From Tanypteryx hageni (taxonomy: Eukaryota > Arthropoda > Insecta > Odonata > Petaluridae), in contig CM054120.1 in assembly GCA_028673005.1 (NCBI GenBank), forward strand, positions 71,721,533-71,785,532: a stretch of 64,000 bases of DNA, in the 5' to 3' direction. Below the pieces are notes generated by a model. The model had not been told where the DNA came from, did no database searches, and saw only the letters and a program-made list of their open reading frames with translations. This document shows, in pieces, positions 45,739-56,940 of this stretch (position 1 is its first letter; every line of letters starts with the position of its first letter). The position numbers and the translations under genes were made by a program.

Positions 45739-48649
45739 TTGGGTATTCCATAGTGAATGCAGTGTGTGTGTGTAATATATGTTGAATTGCATTGCCAACA
45801 TAAATATAACCACCTGTTTTATTTGGTGGAGATCTTTCCGAGATTATTGGAAATGGCCCATGTTAAAACTTCTGCATTGCTCCTTTTTGGTACAGAATTT
45901 ATTTAATTTTTATCAGGAAGCCAGCCTATTTGGTTGTATTTGTGTCAATTTTTTAGTGGAGGTGTAGGTATTGGATTTTAATTTTTTAAATGTATTGATG
46001 AATATGTACTTAACCCGATGAAGATGCTGTGTGCAGCTAGAAATAACGTTGCAATGTGTTAACTATATTGTTTGTTTTAAATTGCTTATATTCATTTTTT
46101 ACATATGTTTCACTTAAATAAATATATATTTAATGATGTGCATATTCATTTTTATGAATGTTAGCATTCTACAAGATGTTGTAATGGAAGGTTTGGAACT
46201 TAGGTTTTTGTATAAAGGATTCATGCCGGAGCTTACAAGAGAAGCTTCATAAGTACTACATGGTGAAAGGAGTACAGCTGGCTTCCCCTGGCATTGGGCT
46301 GTTTCTATTTGTACTGTGTATCCATGTAATTTTTGTTCTGGAGGATTATCTTTTTGGATTTTTTTGCAATTGAAATTCCTGCAACCATGAAAATTGGTTT
46401 TCCGAATGAAGGTCTAATTTGTCTATTACATTGAGAATTAAGGGTTCTTTTGGTTATTTCTATTGATAACGTTGTTGGAGGTCTGTGTGGAAAGGCACTT
46501 GATGCTTTCCTTTTAAACAGGATGTTTGGCCAAATGATGTTCTTATATGGCTAATGAATTTGACTCTTAATAACATAATGCATTTATTTCTCATTTTATG
46601 TTTTCTATCATTTGGTAAGTTTTTGTCATAACCAACAGAAACTGTCTCAATGAGAGCCTTTCTCTTTGTATGTCATTGCTACCTTGTAATAGACAATATT
46701 TTCTGATGACTTATTTCAACATACCGTTTCTTCCCAGAGTTTAAGGCGTTTATTGTCTCTTTTTCTCTTATTCCTCTAACTAAGCTTCTCTCGTCAAATA
46801 CTCGATTCAAAATATTATTTGTCCAACTAGTTTTCTACAGTGTACGACAAGCCGCATCCTGGAAGTCTCTTAAAAGGTGTTATATGAAATATCCTCAATG
46901 GTTGCATTCACAGTTTGTGTGACACCATCGCAATAATATTTCCATTTCCACAAAATATGGTGAATGCATCACTAACCTTGCTTCCAATCAGTTCTTCTGT
47001 CTTTGTTCTACATAGAATGTGCTTACACATTCTCCACCGAGGTTGCTCTTCATGGTGATTGTTATGTTTGACTTTTGTTTGACTTGCAGCAACAATGTCC
47101 AATATAATCCCTTTCTCAGATATTTGTCATCATAATGACAACAAATATTGCAGTGAGCAACATAATGTTAAAGATAAATTTCTCTGAAGACCAGAGATCT
47201 ACTCTTACCATGAATGTATTCCAAGAATATTTATACAAGTGGGTGGTGATGTATTACCCTGCATATGCCATCTTTTCCGATTTTCTATGCTTCACTTGTT
47301 TACTTTAGTTTGTTTCCCTTTATTACCTCTTTTTTATTATGGCATCAGTTGGTGATTGTGACATCAACCCTATTTAATTTATAAATATTAAGTGGTTTTC
47401 TGATGTTATAAGGACAAGTATATCTATTTGTCAGAATAAATCAGAATGAATAATTTAGTGATTTTTCATGTATAGAAAATGTGAAATGTTTTGAGGAGAG
47501 TAGTAAATAGATTATTATATTGTCATTCATAAGGTTGACATTACCCTTAAAAGTTTATTATAAAAATTAAATGGTTATTTTGCATTTAATTTTTAACTAA
47601 TCTTGCGAGAGCAAAGTTGAAAAAGATATTATTAATACTGTAATTAGCTCACCTATGAAGAGCAGCTGCCAGAATGAATTTGCTTACTGAAAAGGTGCAG
47701 CAATAGAAGAGAAGATACAGCTTTGGAATCGGAGCTTATGTTTATTTTAGCTGTTGTTTTGGTACTGTCTTCTGAAGAAAAGTCTTTCCAATTTTCTGTT
47801 TTGTAATCTATTAAAACATCAAACTTTATCCCATCCATGAAAGTGTGGTTTGTTGATTGCATCCACATAACTAACAGGAAATGGGATGAAATGAACTCTC
47901 ATTTCTTCCTTATTTCACTCTCTTGGAAAGTATTGGAATAATCTCAATCTCCAAATCAAATTCAAGAACTTATGCAATTCAATGAATGGCTTTCCACCAT
48001 TTATGTCAATATCAATCTCAAACATTTATAAATTCAATTTGTTAGAATGAAGTGTAAACTTGCTTCAGAAAATGTGAGGGTGATATAAAATGACATCACT
48101 TGTTCTTAAAATCTTCAGTTGTATTTATCTTCTTTGAAAGATGTCTCAAACAGGATATTTAACCCTATTTAGACAAGCAAATCTTTCCATATTTCTGTTT
48201 GGCACCAATTTGAACTTTGGCAACTTTGCATTTACAGTGTGGTAACCTGTTTGCCTGTGGTGTTCCTAGATGTGTTGCCTGTCACTTTTAAATGATGCTT
48301 TGGCTTAAGGATGCCTTTGAAATTTTCTATTATGGCCTCCATTTTAGCTTAAAACATTTCTTATTATATCAAAAGATGGTTTGTGTTTATAGGTACATAT
48401 TTGATGAAGCTGTATAAATGCAAATGAAAACATAAATAGTAAAACTTGTGTATATCAGATTATGGCATTATCCCTGAAAGTGACTAATGTATTGCTATTA
48501 AATTCCATCTACAGTTGCAGTTGTTTGTTTATTATTGCACTGAAGCAAAATTTTTATGAATAATTCTGTAGAATGAGATTCCACTTAATTACGTTGTTAT
48601 GATCTGTGGAGGATTTTACCATAGCTTACAAGAGTCAACACAGTTTGAA

Positions 48650-49000
48650 AAATTTTCTGGGCAACACAAAAGACAAAACAAATTTTAGACAAGTAAGGAA
48701 TTTACAAAATTCAATGCTCTCATTGTCCCAAACAGTACATAGGCCAAACTAGGAGAAAGCTGGTCACTCGCATCAAGGAACACTTAGCCCACTATAAATA
48801 AAACTGATTTGAGAAATCCAGTGTCGCTAATCATATTTTCGAAACCGGCCACAGCATTCAATTAAAGGACTTACAACTCGTAATCTCATCTAATAGCTCT
48901 TTAAATTCCCTAGAAAACCTTCACATTTATAAGAATCGTGATACATTGATGAACAGTGACACTGACTTTAACAAGACACTTTACAGACTTATTGACCAGA
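48650..49000 (+). pseudogene. Penelope-like element 3' end: GIY-YIG endonuclease remnant
   Basis: It reads GIYKIQCSHCPKQYIGQTRR, then KLVTRIKEHLAHYK, stop, stop, SSVANHIFETGHSIQL and LHIYKNRDTLMNS. GIY, YIG, the arginine after the YIGQT motif, the EH pair and H.F..GHS are the order of a GIY-YIG nuclease as found at the C terminus of Penelope retroelements. The preceding NTKDKTNF piece fits the linker between RT and nuclease. Two in-frame stops (TAA, TGA near 48800) kill it. The upstream RT is absent. Confidence 0.85.
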
Positions 49001-49550
49001 GATAATACACATGCGCCTCTGTTGTTTCGTTTTTCTTTTGTTCTCATTCCACCCGTGCTTTTTGTCTTTCTTTTGCCTTTCGTTCTTTCTCCACCCTTGG
49101 TCTCTCCACTCCGGCACAGTCGCCTTTGGTCGCTGTCGAAGGAACGTTGCCTTTGAAGATGCCCACTTAGTGGGCGAAACGCATCGGACTATTACTACTT
49201 GTTTTTTGGCTGGAGTTTTTAACTTTCATTCAGTTTACGCCAAAAAGTTTTTTGAGCCATCTTTGAATATTACGAGCTGTTCTGGCTCCTTGGCTTATGT
49301 GGTTTCTTGGCAGACGTGGGGGTCTGTCAATCTCTTGTTTCGTCAGGCAATTCCTTGAACCCTTGATCGGCTTTGGGCCATTGTGGTATCTTGGCAGACG
49401 TGGGGGTCTGTCAATCTCTTTTTGGTATCCGTCAGAGAGTTTTGTCCTCCTGCACGGCTCGCTCGATCCCACAGCAACGCTTGACTGGTTCGATCACGCT
49501 TTGCGATCGTCCTTTTTATATACGTTTACGTTTTTTTTCGTACACGTTTG
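49001..49550 (+). mobile_element. Penelope terminal (pLTR-like) region between a 3' end and a 5' end
   Basis: It lies between a PLE nuclease end and the start of another PLE frame, the head-to-tail order in which Penelope copies usually sit. It contains a hairpin gcccacttagtgggc followed by gaaacgcatcgg (49159-49187), and an exact 32-bp direct repeat at 49305-49336 and 49389-49420. Pyrimidine-rich tracts lie near 49030-49100. No protein is supported here. Confidence 0.6.
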
Positions 49551-50485
49551 AGGCCACGCCCGCACTGTCAGATTTATCTTTTAAGTGTTTTATTCCTTGC
49601 TCCTATAATTTTTTTCTATTCTTGACTAAGTTTTTTCAACGTTGCCTACTTTTACTTTCCATTTTATCGAAAGACGTGTCACAGTTCAGTGATTATTCTT
49701 TTAATTTACGGACTAAAGAGCTAAATCGGTTCCACAATTTACACACAAGGATTAATAATATAGGAGCTGATATCTATTTTTTAAAACAATGCAAGGAACA
49801 CCATATAACCCCTAAATTCATGGACATTTTTAAGAAAATAACAAAGAACCACATCACACAGAAAGTACAGCAAATAACCACTAACACTTGGTTGCAATTG
49901 GAAATTAAAAATCTTTGTGCCAAAAGAAGTTACCTCGAAATAGAGGCCTACAACTTACATTTAAAAATAACCAAACAATTAGACGAGGTCGGCTTTGAAG
50001 CCTGGAATAACTTTGAACACAGGATGCATGAGACCAATAACCTTAAGTTTCACAAGAAAAAATCAACACTAGACCATAAACTAAAGATACTACTCCAAAA
50101 ATACAATGTCAACACAAAAAACAAGAGATAAAACCACACAAAGATTTGAATTTGTAGAAAACTTGTCTCAAACTTCCTTCTCTAATGAAGAATTGTCTCT
50201 CTAGAATTTGGGTTTAAAGTTTGCCTTTCCTCCAAGAAAACCTCCGATAGAAGAAATTGTCACAGACATCGAGAGATCCATTGAATTCCTTGATGAAAAT
50301 TCCAAAAGCTACATCAGACAAAATTGTGCCATACAACTAAAAGACAACATTAACAAGTGCACAACTCCCAATTCTAAACCAATTTACAAAACTATCAAAC
50401 AACTTAAAGAAAAAGACTGCTTTTATATCAAAGCCGATAAAGGCAACAAACCAGTAATTATGGATAAAACAATATTTAAGCCCCA
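49551..50485 (+). pseudogene. Penelope-like ORF, N-terminal part, truncated
   Basis: The frame gives LRTKELNRFHNLHTRI, FLKQCKEHHITPKFMDIF and LEIKNLCAKRSYLEIEAYNL up to a TAA at 50129, a further TAG at 50200, then NLGLKFAFPPRKPPIEEI, IERSIEFLDENSKSYI and IKADKGNKPVIMDK. LGLKF..PP and ADKGN..VIMDK are characteristic of the region leading into the Penelope RT. The frame is cut at about 50485, where it joins I-like LINE sequence. The RT core and nuclease of this copy are therefore missing. Confidence 0.85.
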
Positions 50486-53400
50486 TTGTTTAATTTATCT
50501 GTTCATGAAGAACTCTGTGGCAGCGATCACTTTCCAATTATTATTACTAAGCGTAGTAATAATTGTGATTTTACTCGACATGGGAATTGGCTTTTGAAGA
50601 AGGCCAATTGGCTAGTTTTTAAAAATAACCTAAAATTTAACTTTGATCACACTCTTGATGGCATACGTAATATGGAACTACTCATGGAAGATATAACATC
50701 AGCAGCTATCAAAAGTATCCCCTGGTCCTCAGGTAAAATGCGGCATGCTCATGTTCCTTGGTGGAATGAGGAGTGTGCCGAGGCAATCCATAGGCGAATG
50801 AAGGCCCTACGGATATTTCAGAGGTACCCAACAAGTACAAACTTAGCTGCCTTTAGACGGTTAAGGGCGAAGGCCCGGCAAACAATTAAGGATGCTAAAA
50901 AGGTCTCCTGGATGAAATATGCAACTTCCATAAACCACAGAACACCAATAGCACAGATCTGGTCAAAGGTGAGAAGTATCTCAGGCTTAGGACATGTATC
51001 TCCAGTCTCTGCCCTGGAAATAGGAGGTCGCATAGAAACATCCATGCCAAAAATCGTTGAAGCTTTTGGCCTTTACTATGCTGATATTAGCAGCACAGCA
51101 AATTACGATCGGGCTTTCTTAACCATCAAACGCAATGTGGAGCGTTGCAGCCTTGACTTTGAGGGAGGTAGCAATGCTGATCCATACAATGACGCCTTCT
51201 CGTTATGGGAGTTAACCTCCGCTATCAAGGAAACCAAGGATTCCAGCCCAGGAGTAGACAAGATCCACAATGCTTTCCTCCGCAACCTCCCAATTTCGAG
51301 TTTAAGGAATTTATTAGACACCTTTAACCAGATTTGGAGTGAAGGAAGTTTCCCGGTAGGCTGGCATGATTCCATTGTGATTCCAATCCCTAAACAGGGC
51401 AGGGAAAAGAAAGTTACTTCGAACTTCCGTCCTATATCCCTTACTAGCTGCCTGTGCAAGCTAATGGAAAGAATGGTTAATAGATGGCTGATTTGGTTCC
51501 TTGAGTGCCGAAACCTCTTTTCAAACACCCAGTGTGGCTTCCGACATGGAAGATCCACAACGGACCATTTAGTTCGAATTGACAACTTTATCCAGGAGGC
51601 CTTCCTCCTGGGCCAGCATGTAATAGCCGTATTCTTTGATATTGAAAAGGCATATGATAAGACATGGCGGCACAAGATATTAAAGACTTTACACGACTGG
51701 GGATTTCGCGGTAATCCTCCAATTTTCATTCGCAACTTCTTAGCAAACCGTGTATTCAGGGTACGAATTGGCAAGTATTTATCACGCCCCTTTAACTTGG
51801 AGAATGGTTTGCCTCAAGGGTCAGTCTTAAGCGTCACACTCTTCGCAATTGCCATAAATGACGTTGTCAGGTGTATTACATCCCTGGTGTTGGCAACATT
51901 CTATGTCGAGGATCTGGCAATATTTTGCCGATCTGTGAAACTGAGGTCTGCAGAGCATCAAATTCAGTTGACGCTGAACCGCCTTGAACATTGGGCTCAA
52001 TCTAATGGCTTCAATTTCTCCAAGGAGAAGACCAAATGCATACATTTTTACAGGAGCAGAGGCATGTATCCTCAACCTAGTTTGTGCCTTGGACGAACAC
52101 CTCTAAAATTTGTTGATACCATCCGATTTCTTGGTTTGGTGTTTGACAGGAAATTGAACTGGCGGGCTCACATCTGCAGTCTTAAAGATAAGTGTTTACG
52201 ATCACTAAATATTTTAAGATTTTTAACTAATTCAAATTGGGGCGCAGACCCCACATCAATGCTTCTACTTTACAGAGCGTTAATACAGTCTAAACTTGAT
52301 TACGGGTCCATTATCTACGCCTCAGGAAGAGTATCATACCTACGACCACTTTCGACCGTTCATAATTTAGGACTCCGTCTGGCTACTGGAGAATTCAGAA
52401 CCAGTCCGGTACAAAGTATTTATTGTGAAGCAAGTGAACCTCCTCTGGAGACACGCCGAAAGATTTTAACCTTTAATTATGCAGCGAAAGTTTTGTCTTG
52501 GAGGACACATCCTTGTTTTAATATTATTTTTAGTCCGTGTTTTATGGATGTTTTTAATCATCGACCCAGAGTAACTCTACCATTAGGGGCACGCTTTCAC
52601 AATTTTATTAATGAGACTGGTTTTACTCTACCGGATATGTATCCTAGTGGTTTTATAAAAATGCCACCATTGCAGGTTCCACAACCCAAGGTTTTATTTA
52701 TAATGACAAGGTACTCTAGGGCCGACATTAACCCTTCTGTTTTTGTTAATATCCTGAACGAAATGCTTGCATCAAAACCGGGCATTATCCCCATCTATAC
52801 AGACGGCTCTAAGACGAAGGAGGCCTGTGGATGCGCTGCTACATCTACTGCTCTGGGAACCAGAAAGGTGAAGCTGCACCCGAGGTGTAGCATATTCACA
52901 GCAGAGCTTATTGCATTAAAAACTGCCTTGGAGATGATCAAGTCAAGAAACATGTCGTTTTTGATATGTTCTGACTCAAGAAGCGCTCTTCAATCTCTAT
53001 CGCTTTTCTCTTCTTTACACCCAGTAGTTCAAGATATTCACTATACCCTCGCCTCCCTCGTATCTAGAGGTAATACAGTGACATTCGTATGGGTTCCTGG
53101 ACACACCTGGATTCCAGGGAATGAGAAAGTAGATGCAGCTGCAAAGGATGCCTTGGCGAAGCCAAAAGTTGACTTGGAACTCATCCCTTCTCAAGATGCA
53201 AAGCATATTTTTAAGACCATAGCAATCAAAGAATGAGCTACATCTTGAAAAGGTCTGGTCGGAAACAAACTGTGGGAAATCAGGACCAACATTGCACCTT
53301 GGAAGTCTTCTGTGAGGAACAATAGACGGGAGGAAGTCATTTTGACATGGCTAAGGATAGGCCACTGTGCCTTGACCCACTCTTATGTATTTACCACAGA

Positions 53401-53602
53401 GAAAATTCCGCCCAGGTGCAAAGAATGTGACTCCGTTTTATCTGTAAGGCACCTCCTCACCGAATGCACAAAGCACAATGCCATCAGACGCAGGCTTGAC
53501 ATGGCAGCATACTTAGGAACTATACTATCGGACAAATATATTAATGTGCTGACTGTTTTAGAGTTCTTAAGAGAGGCAGATCTGCTCCATCTAATTTAAT
53601 TT
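50486..53602 (+). pseudogene. I-like LINE: end of endonuclease, RT and RNase H in one 916-codon frame
   Basis: The longest open frame in the window (50486-53236). It opens with the endonuclease end LCGSDHFPIIITK, then a linker with PWWNEECAEAIHRR. The RT spans about residues 300-560 (IVIPIPKQGREK, NFRPISLTSCLCKLMERM, QCGFRHGRSTTDHL, AVFFDIEKAYDKTW, GLPQGSVLSVTLFAIAIND) and its catalytic box is FYVEDLAIF, at residue 473. The RNase H, about residues 770-890, has IYTDGSKT, FTAELIALKTAL, CSDSRSALQS and WVPGHTWIPGNEKVD. A TGA at 53234 and a TGA about 15 bases on break the frame before RREEVILTWLRIGHCALTH and VRHLLTECTKHNAI (ending at 53599). Its first codons are fused to a Penelope fragment. It is the best relative of the array RT fragments. 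Confidence 0.92.
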
Positions 53603-53806
53603 TCATAAATGAGTCCAGAAGTCCTGATTTTAGTCTAATTTTATACAATTTTAATATTTTTACGTTTATTTACTTTTATAGTTATTTTGATGCTTATTTT
53701 TGTACTTGAATATTTATTTATTTATACATTTATACGTATTATTTGAGTAAGAAAGGTGAAAAATGACCTCTGCTGCTGACGCACCTCTAAAAACACACTA
53801 TTACTA
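53603..53806 (+). mobile_element. Probable 3' UTR of the I-like LINE
   Basis: AT-rich sequence after the LINE stop. It ends in 'acctctaaaaacacactatta' directly before array 2 sequence begins with 'cgatacaagattg'. Confidence 0.5.
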
Positions 53807-54078
53807 CGATACAAGATTGTATGCACTCTTTAAGAATGGGGTTTAAAAGGTAGACTACCAATTTTTATCCAAAACTTTTTAATGGAGCGTACTTTTAGAG
53901 TTCCTTTAGGCAATCACCTATCACGGTCTTTTGTCTAAGAAAATGGTGCTTCTCAGGGTTTGGTTTTAAGTGTAATGCTATTCGCAATAGCTATGAATGA
54001 TGATGTGAACTGCATTAAATCACCGGATCATAGATTGTTGACGGCCTAGCTATTTTCTGCAGGTCATCGAATTTGAGG

Positions 54079-54456
54079 ATGGCTGAAAAGCAAATTCAGT
54101 TGACCCATATCCGGCTCCATATATGGTCTTGCGAAACTGAATTCCACTTCTCCAAAGAGAAAACCAAGTGTATGTATACTCCTAATAATGATACTCGAAT
54201 TTTGCCGGTAAATTCGACAGCATTTAAAAATGCTCTTGCATTATTTCAAGAATATAATAATTTAAAAGGTAATGGAAAATTAAACGCTGAGACGTTAAAA
54301 TTGATAAATAGATTAAGATGTGGGGTTCCTGATGATATTGTTAGTTTTGCTACCCATAGGTATAAATGGCAAACTACGCTTTTAAAATGGTATTATGCGT
54401 TAGGTAATGAAGAACTTTTAAATCTTGCTAAAGCCGCTTATGAAATGTGGCAATAA
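54079..54456 (+). pseudogene. In-frame RT-MMP fusion frame, copy 1
   Basis: One uninterrupted frame from the ATG at 54079 (open from 54073) contains the RT palm end (QIQLTHIRLHIW, FHFSKEKTKC) and then, with no stop, MMP prodomain sequence: FKNALALFQEYNNLKGNG, KLNAETLKLINRLRCGVPDD, FATHRYKWQTT, WYYALGNEELLNLA and KAAYEMWQ, with TAA at 54454. The switch point is 'aagtgtatgtatact' at about 54168-54180. Array 1 copies have the same junction but stops shortly after it. Such a frame could be translated only if a promoter and start lie upstream, and none is seen, so it is treated as a decayed chimera. It shows that the original fusion was in frame. Confidence 0.75.
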
Positions 54457-54648
54457 AATACAAATCTTATATTTAAATATATCAATCAAAATCCAGATAT
54501 AATTATTTCTTATAAACGAGGGGACCACGAATTAAAAAGAAAATCAATATTGCCCTACTAATTTAGATGGTAAATGTTTGCTTATTCAGAATACCCAAAC
54601 AAAGATAATACGCCTATTGAAATACATATTGATCAAGATGAATTATTG
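54175..54648 (+). pseudogene. MMP-like fragment, array 2 copy 1
   Basis: The best-kept prodomain in the window: no stop up to MWQ (54456), cysteine-switch RCGVPD intact. After the TAA the frame continues NTNLIFKYINQNPDIIISYK, RGDHELKRKSILPY, a stop near 54559, and in another frame PNKDNTPIEIHIDQDELL. The FDG...LAYSEYP segment is damaged here by a deletion. There is no HExxH. Confidence 0.82.
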
Positions 54649-55299
54649 TTTTTAAAGATATGTGAACTCTAACGGTTCCCACACGGCAGGAAAATGGCAC
54701 AGAGTCAATGAACGTGCCGGTAATCTTCCAAAAAGGGTATATTTCCACTCATGATCTAATCTCTTTCCCATGACTTCCACCCTTCCTCTACACACAACAT
54801 TGTCTTTCATGCCGCATTTTCACTGCCCCTTGCAAAGTACCTCTCGCAAAGTACCTCTCGCCATTCTTTGCCGTCATCACATGACCAGCCCTTACCATTG
54901 GGTACCTCGAGTGGCTTCATTGGCATGGCTCCGGCAGAAATTCCCAGACTTGAGGCTCCCAGTGATAGCCGATGCGAGGCAGGAAGTATCATGGCGCCAA
55001 GATTACATAATGCAGCCAAAGGCAGGTGGCCAGCTCGCAAAAAGTGCTGCCTCCACTACACTACACGAAAATTGCAAACCGAAATTGTAAATGCAATTTA
55101 TTGAATTCAAGTCTAACTGAAGGTAATATATTTAACGGAAGAGATTTTAGTACTCATCACTGTGATGTATGGTGTACACAGTTCCTCCTCTAATTTGGTT
55201 GGACGATGAATGGGCTAGAACGAATAATCAAAGCATGAGTAACACATTAGGAGCTGTACATGAAAGTAAACTAATATATAACTTAAAAAAGAATATTAT

Positions 55300-56398
55300 C
55301 CTCCATTAACCACAGGACTCCAGTTGCACAGGTCTGGAATAGGGTTAATAAAATCTCAGGCAAATAACACTCTACAAGCGTGCCAAGTCTAGAGATTGGC
55401 AGCCAACTTGTAACATCTTCTGTGGCCATTTGCGAAGTATTAGGCCTCCATTATGCCAAGGTTAGCAGCACGGCCGAGCACGATCCTTCTTTCATTCGAA
55501 TCAAAGAGAGAATGGAAAGAACTGTACTAAACCTTGGCAAAGTCAGCAGTCCAGCATCCTACAATGAACCTTTTCACAGTGGGAGTTGAAGTCAGTGATT
55601 GGGGATGTTAAGGATTCTTGTCCTGGCTTGGAGAGTATCCATAATGCCTTCCTCAATCATCTGCCCATAGATGCCGAACTGGACCTACTGAAAACCCTCA
55701 TCAACTTTGGGGTGAGGGAGCTTTCCCTGAATCATTGTGGGAATCGGCAATTGTCCCTATCCCTAAATAGGGAAAGGACAAGAGCCAGCCATCCAGCTAT
55801 ACCGCAATCTCGTTGGCCAGCTGCCTGTGCAAACTGATGGAGATGATCGTCAACGGACGTCTAGTTTGGTGCCTTGTCAGCAGCAACCTTATCTCAAATG
55901 TCCAGTGTGGTTTATGACGTAGCAGGTCTACATTGGACCACCTGGTCAGGATCGACAGCTTTATCCAAGAGGCCTTTCTTCTATGCTAGCATGTCTTTGG
56001 AGTCCTATGTGACATAAATAATTGGTACGACAATACCTGGCGATACAAGATTGCATGCACTCTTAAAAAATGGGGTTTTAAAGGTAGACTACCAATTTTT
56101 ATCCAAAACTTTTTAATGGAGCGTACTTTTAGAGTTCCTATCACAGTCTTTTGTCTAAGAAAATGGTGCTACTCAGGGTTTTGTTTTAAGTGTAATGCTA
56201 TTCGCAATAGCTATGAATGATGATTTGGACTGCATTAAATCACCGGCTCATAGATTGTTGACGGCCTAGTAATTTTCTGCAGGTCATCGAATTTGAGGAT
56301 GGCTGAAAGGCAAATTCAGTTAACCCATATCCGGCTCCATATATGGTCTTGCGAAACTGAATTCCACTTCTCCAAAGAGAAGACCAAGTGTATTTATA
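55300..56398 (+). pseudogene. I-like LINE RT fragment, array 2 copy 1
   Basis: Same extent as in array 1. A missing T in 'accttttcacag' (55568) shifts the frame so that SYNEPF is followed by a separate frame VIGDVKDSCPGLESIHN (55586-55837). A further missing base near 55699 shifts it again. It ends at the Tigger insertion (TA at 56397-56398). Confidence 0.88.
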
Positions 56399-56724
56399 CA
56401 GTGGTACCTCGACATACGAGTTTAATTCGTTCCGTAACCTTGCTCATATGTCAAATTGCTCGTATCTCAAGGCAACTTTCCCCATTGAAATTAATTGAAA
56501 TGCCATTAATCCGTTCCAGCTCCCAAAAAACCACCTCAGTCGTTTTTGTTAAGTGTTTTTGAATAAGAAAAATTTATTTACAAGAAGAACATTTATTTAT
56601 AAATAACAAATACATATTCTATAAAAACATAATAAAAGAAAAAGTGAAGTGCTTACGGAAGCGCTTAATTTTCGTCACTGGTCTTCGCTTTTTTCGTCAC
56701 GCTTTGCTCATTTTCACCTGCAGA

Positions 56725-56928
56725 TCATTCAAAAAAACTCTCCAAGGAGGTTTGTTTCTTCCTCCCTTTCAGGATATTGCGGAAATGTGTTAGACAAGTT
56801 TCGTTGAACAACTCCGATGCACGACCAGTTGCAACTTTTTCGGGGTGATTTTTATCCACAAACTCGACAACTTTCTCCCACATTCCCAAGATCTCCTTTA
56901 TATCTCTTGTAGAGATAACCTCCTTCAT
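56725..56928 (-). pseudogene. Detached C-terminal tail of Tigger transposase, copy 1
   Basis: MKEVISTRDIKEILGMWEKV, then DKNHPEKVATGRASELFNE and KKQTSLESFF continue in the same reading frame as the main transposase, after one TAA and EEPE. This is the normal C terminus of Tigger1-type transposases, now cut off by a nonsense codon rather than a separate gene. The second copy (62351-62554) is identical. Confidence 0.88.
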
Positions 56929-56940
56929 CTCTGGCTCCTC

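Larger units (their letters stand above)
41293..48640. other. 7.3 kb AT-rich region without a recognisable protein
   Basis: Only chance frames. It contains a (gt)n run (42592-42608) and degenerate internal duplications (43400-45740). A splice-acceptor-like tctctacag is followed by non-repetitive sequence at 43001, and a comparatively GC-rich block lies at 43910-44125. An AATAAA at 46117 could serve as a poly(A) signal. A long 3' UTR or lncRNA on the plus strand is conceivable but unproven. Confidence 0.4.

Noticed and set aside
46908..47102. 64-codon minus frame with several Cys and His residues
   Set aside because: The Cys/His spacing fits no zinc finger I know, and the surrounding frame is full of stops.
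51103..51774. 223-codon minus-strand frame
   Set aside because: It is the antisense shadow of the I-like LINE RT; no family motifs are present.
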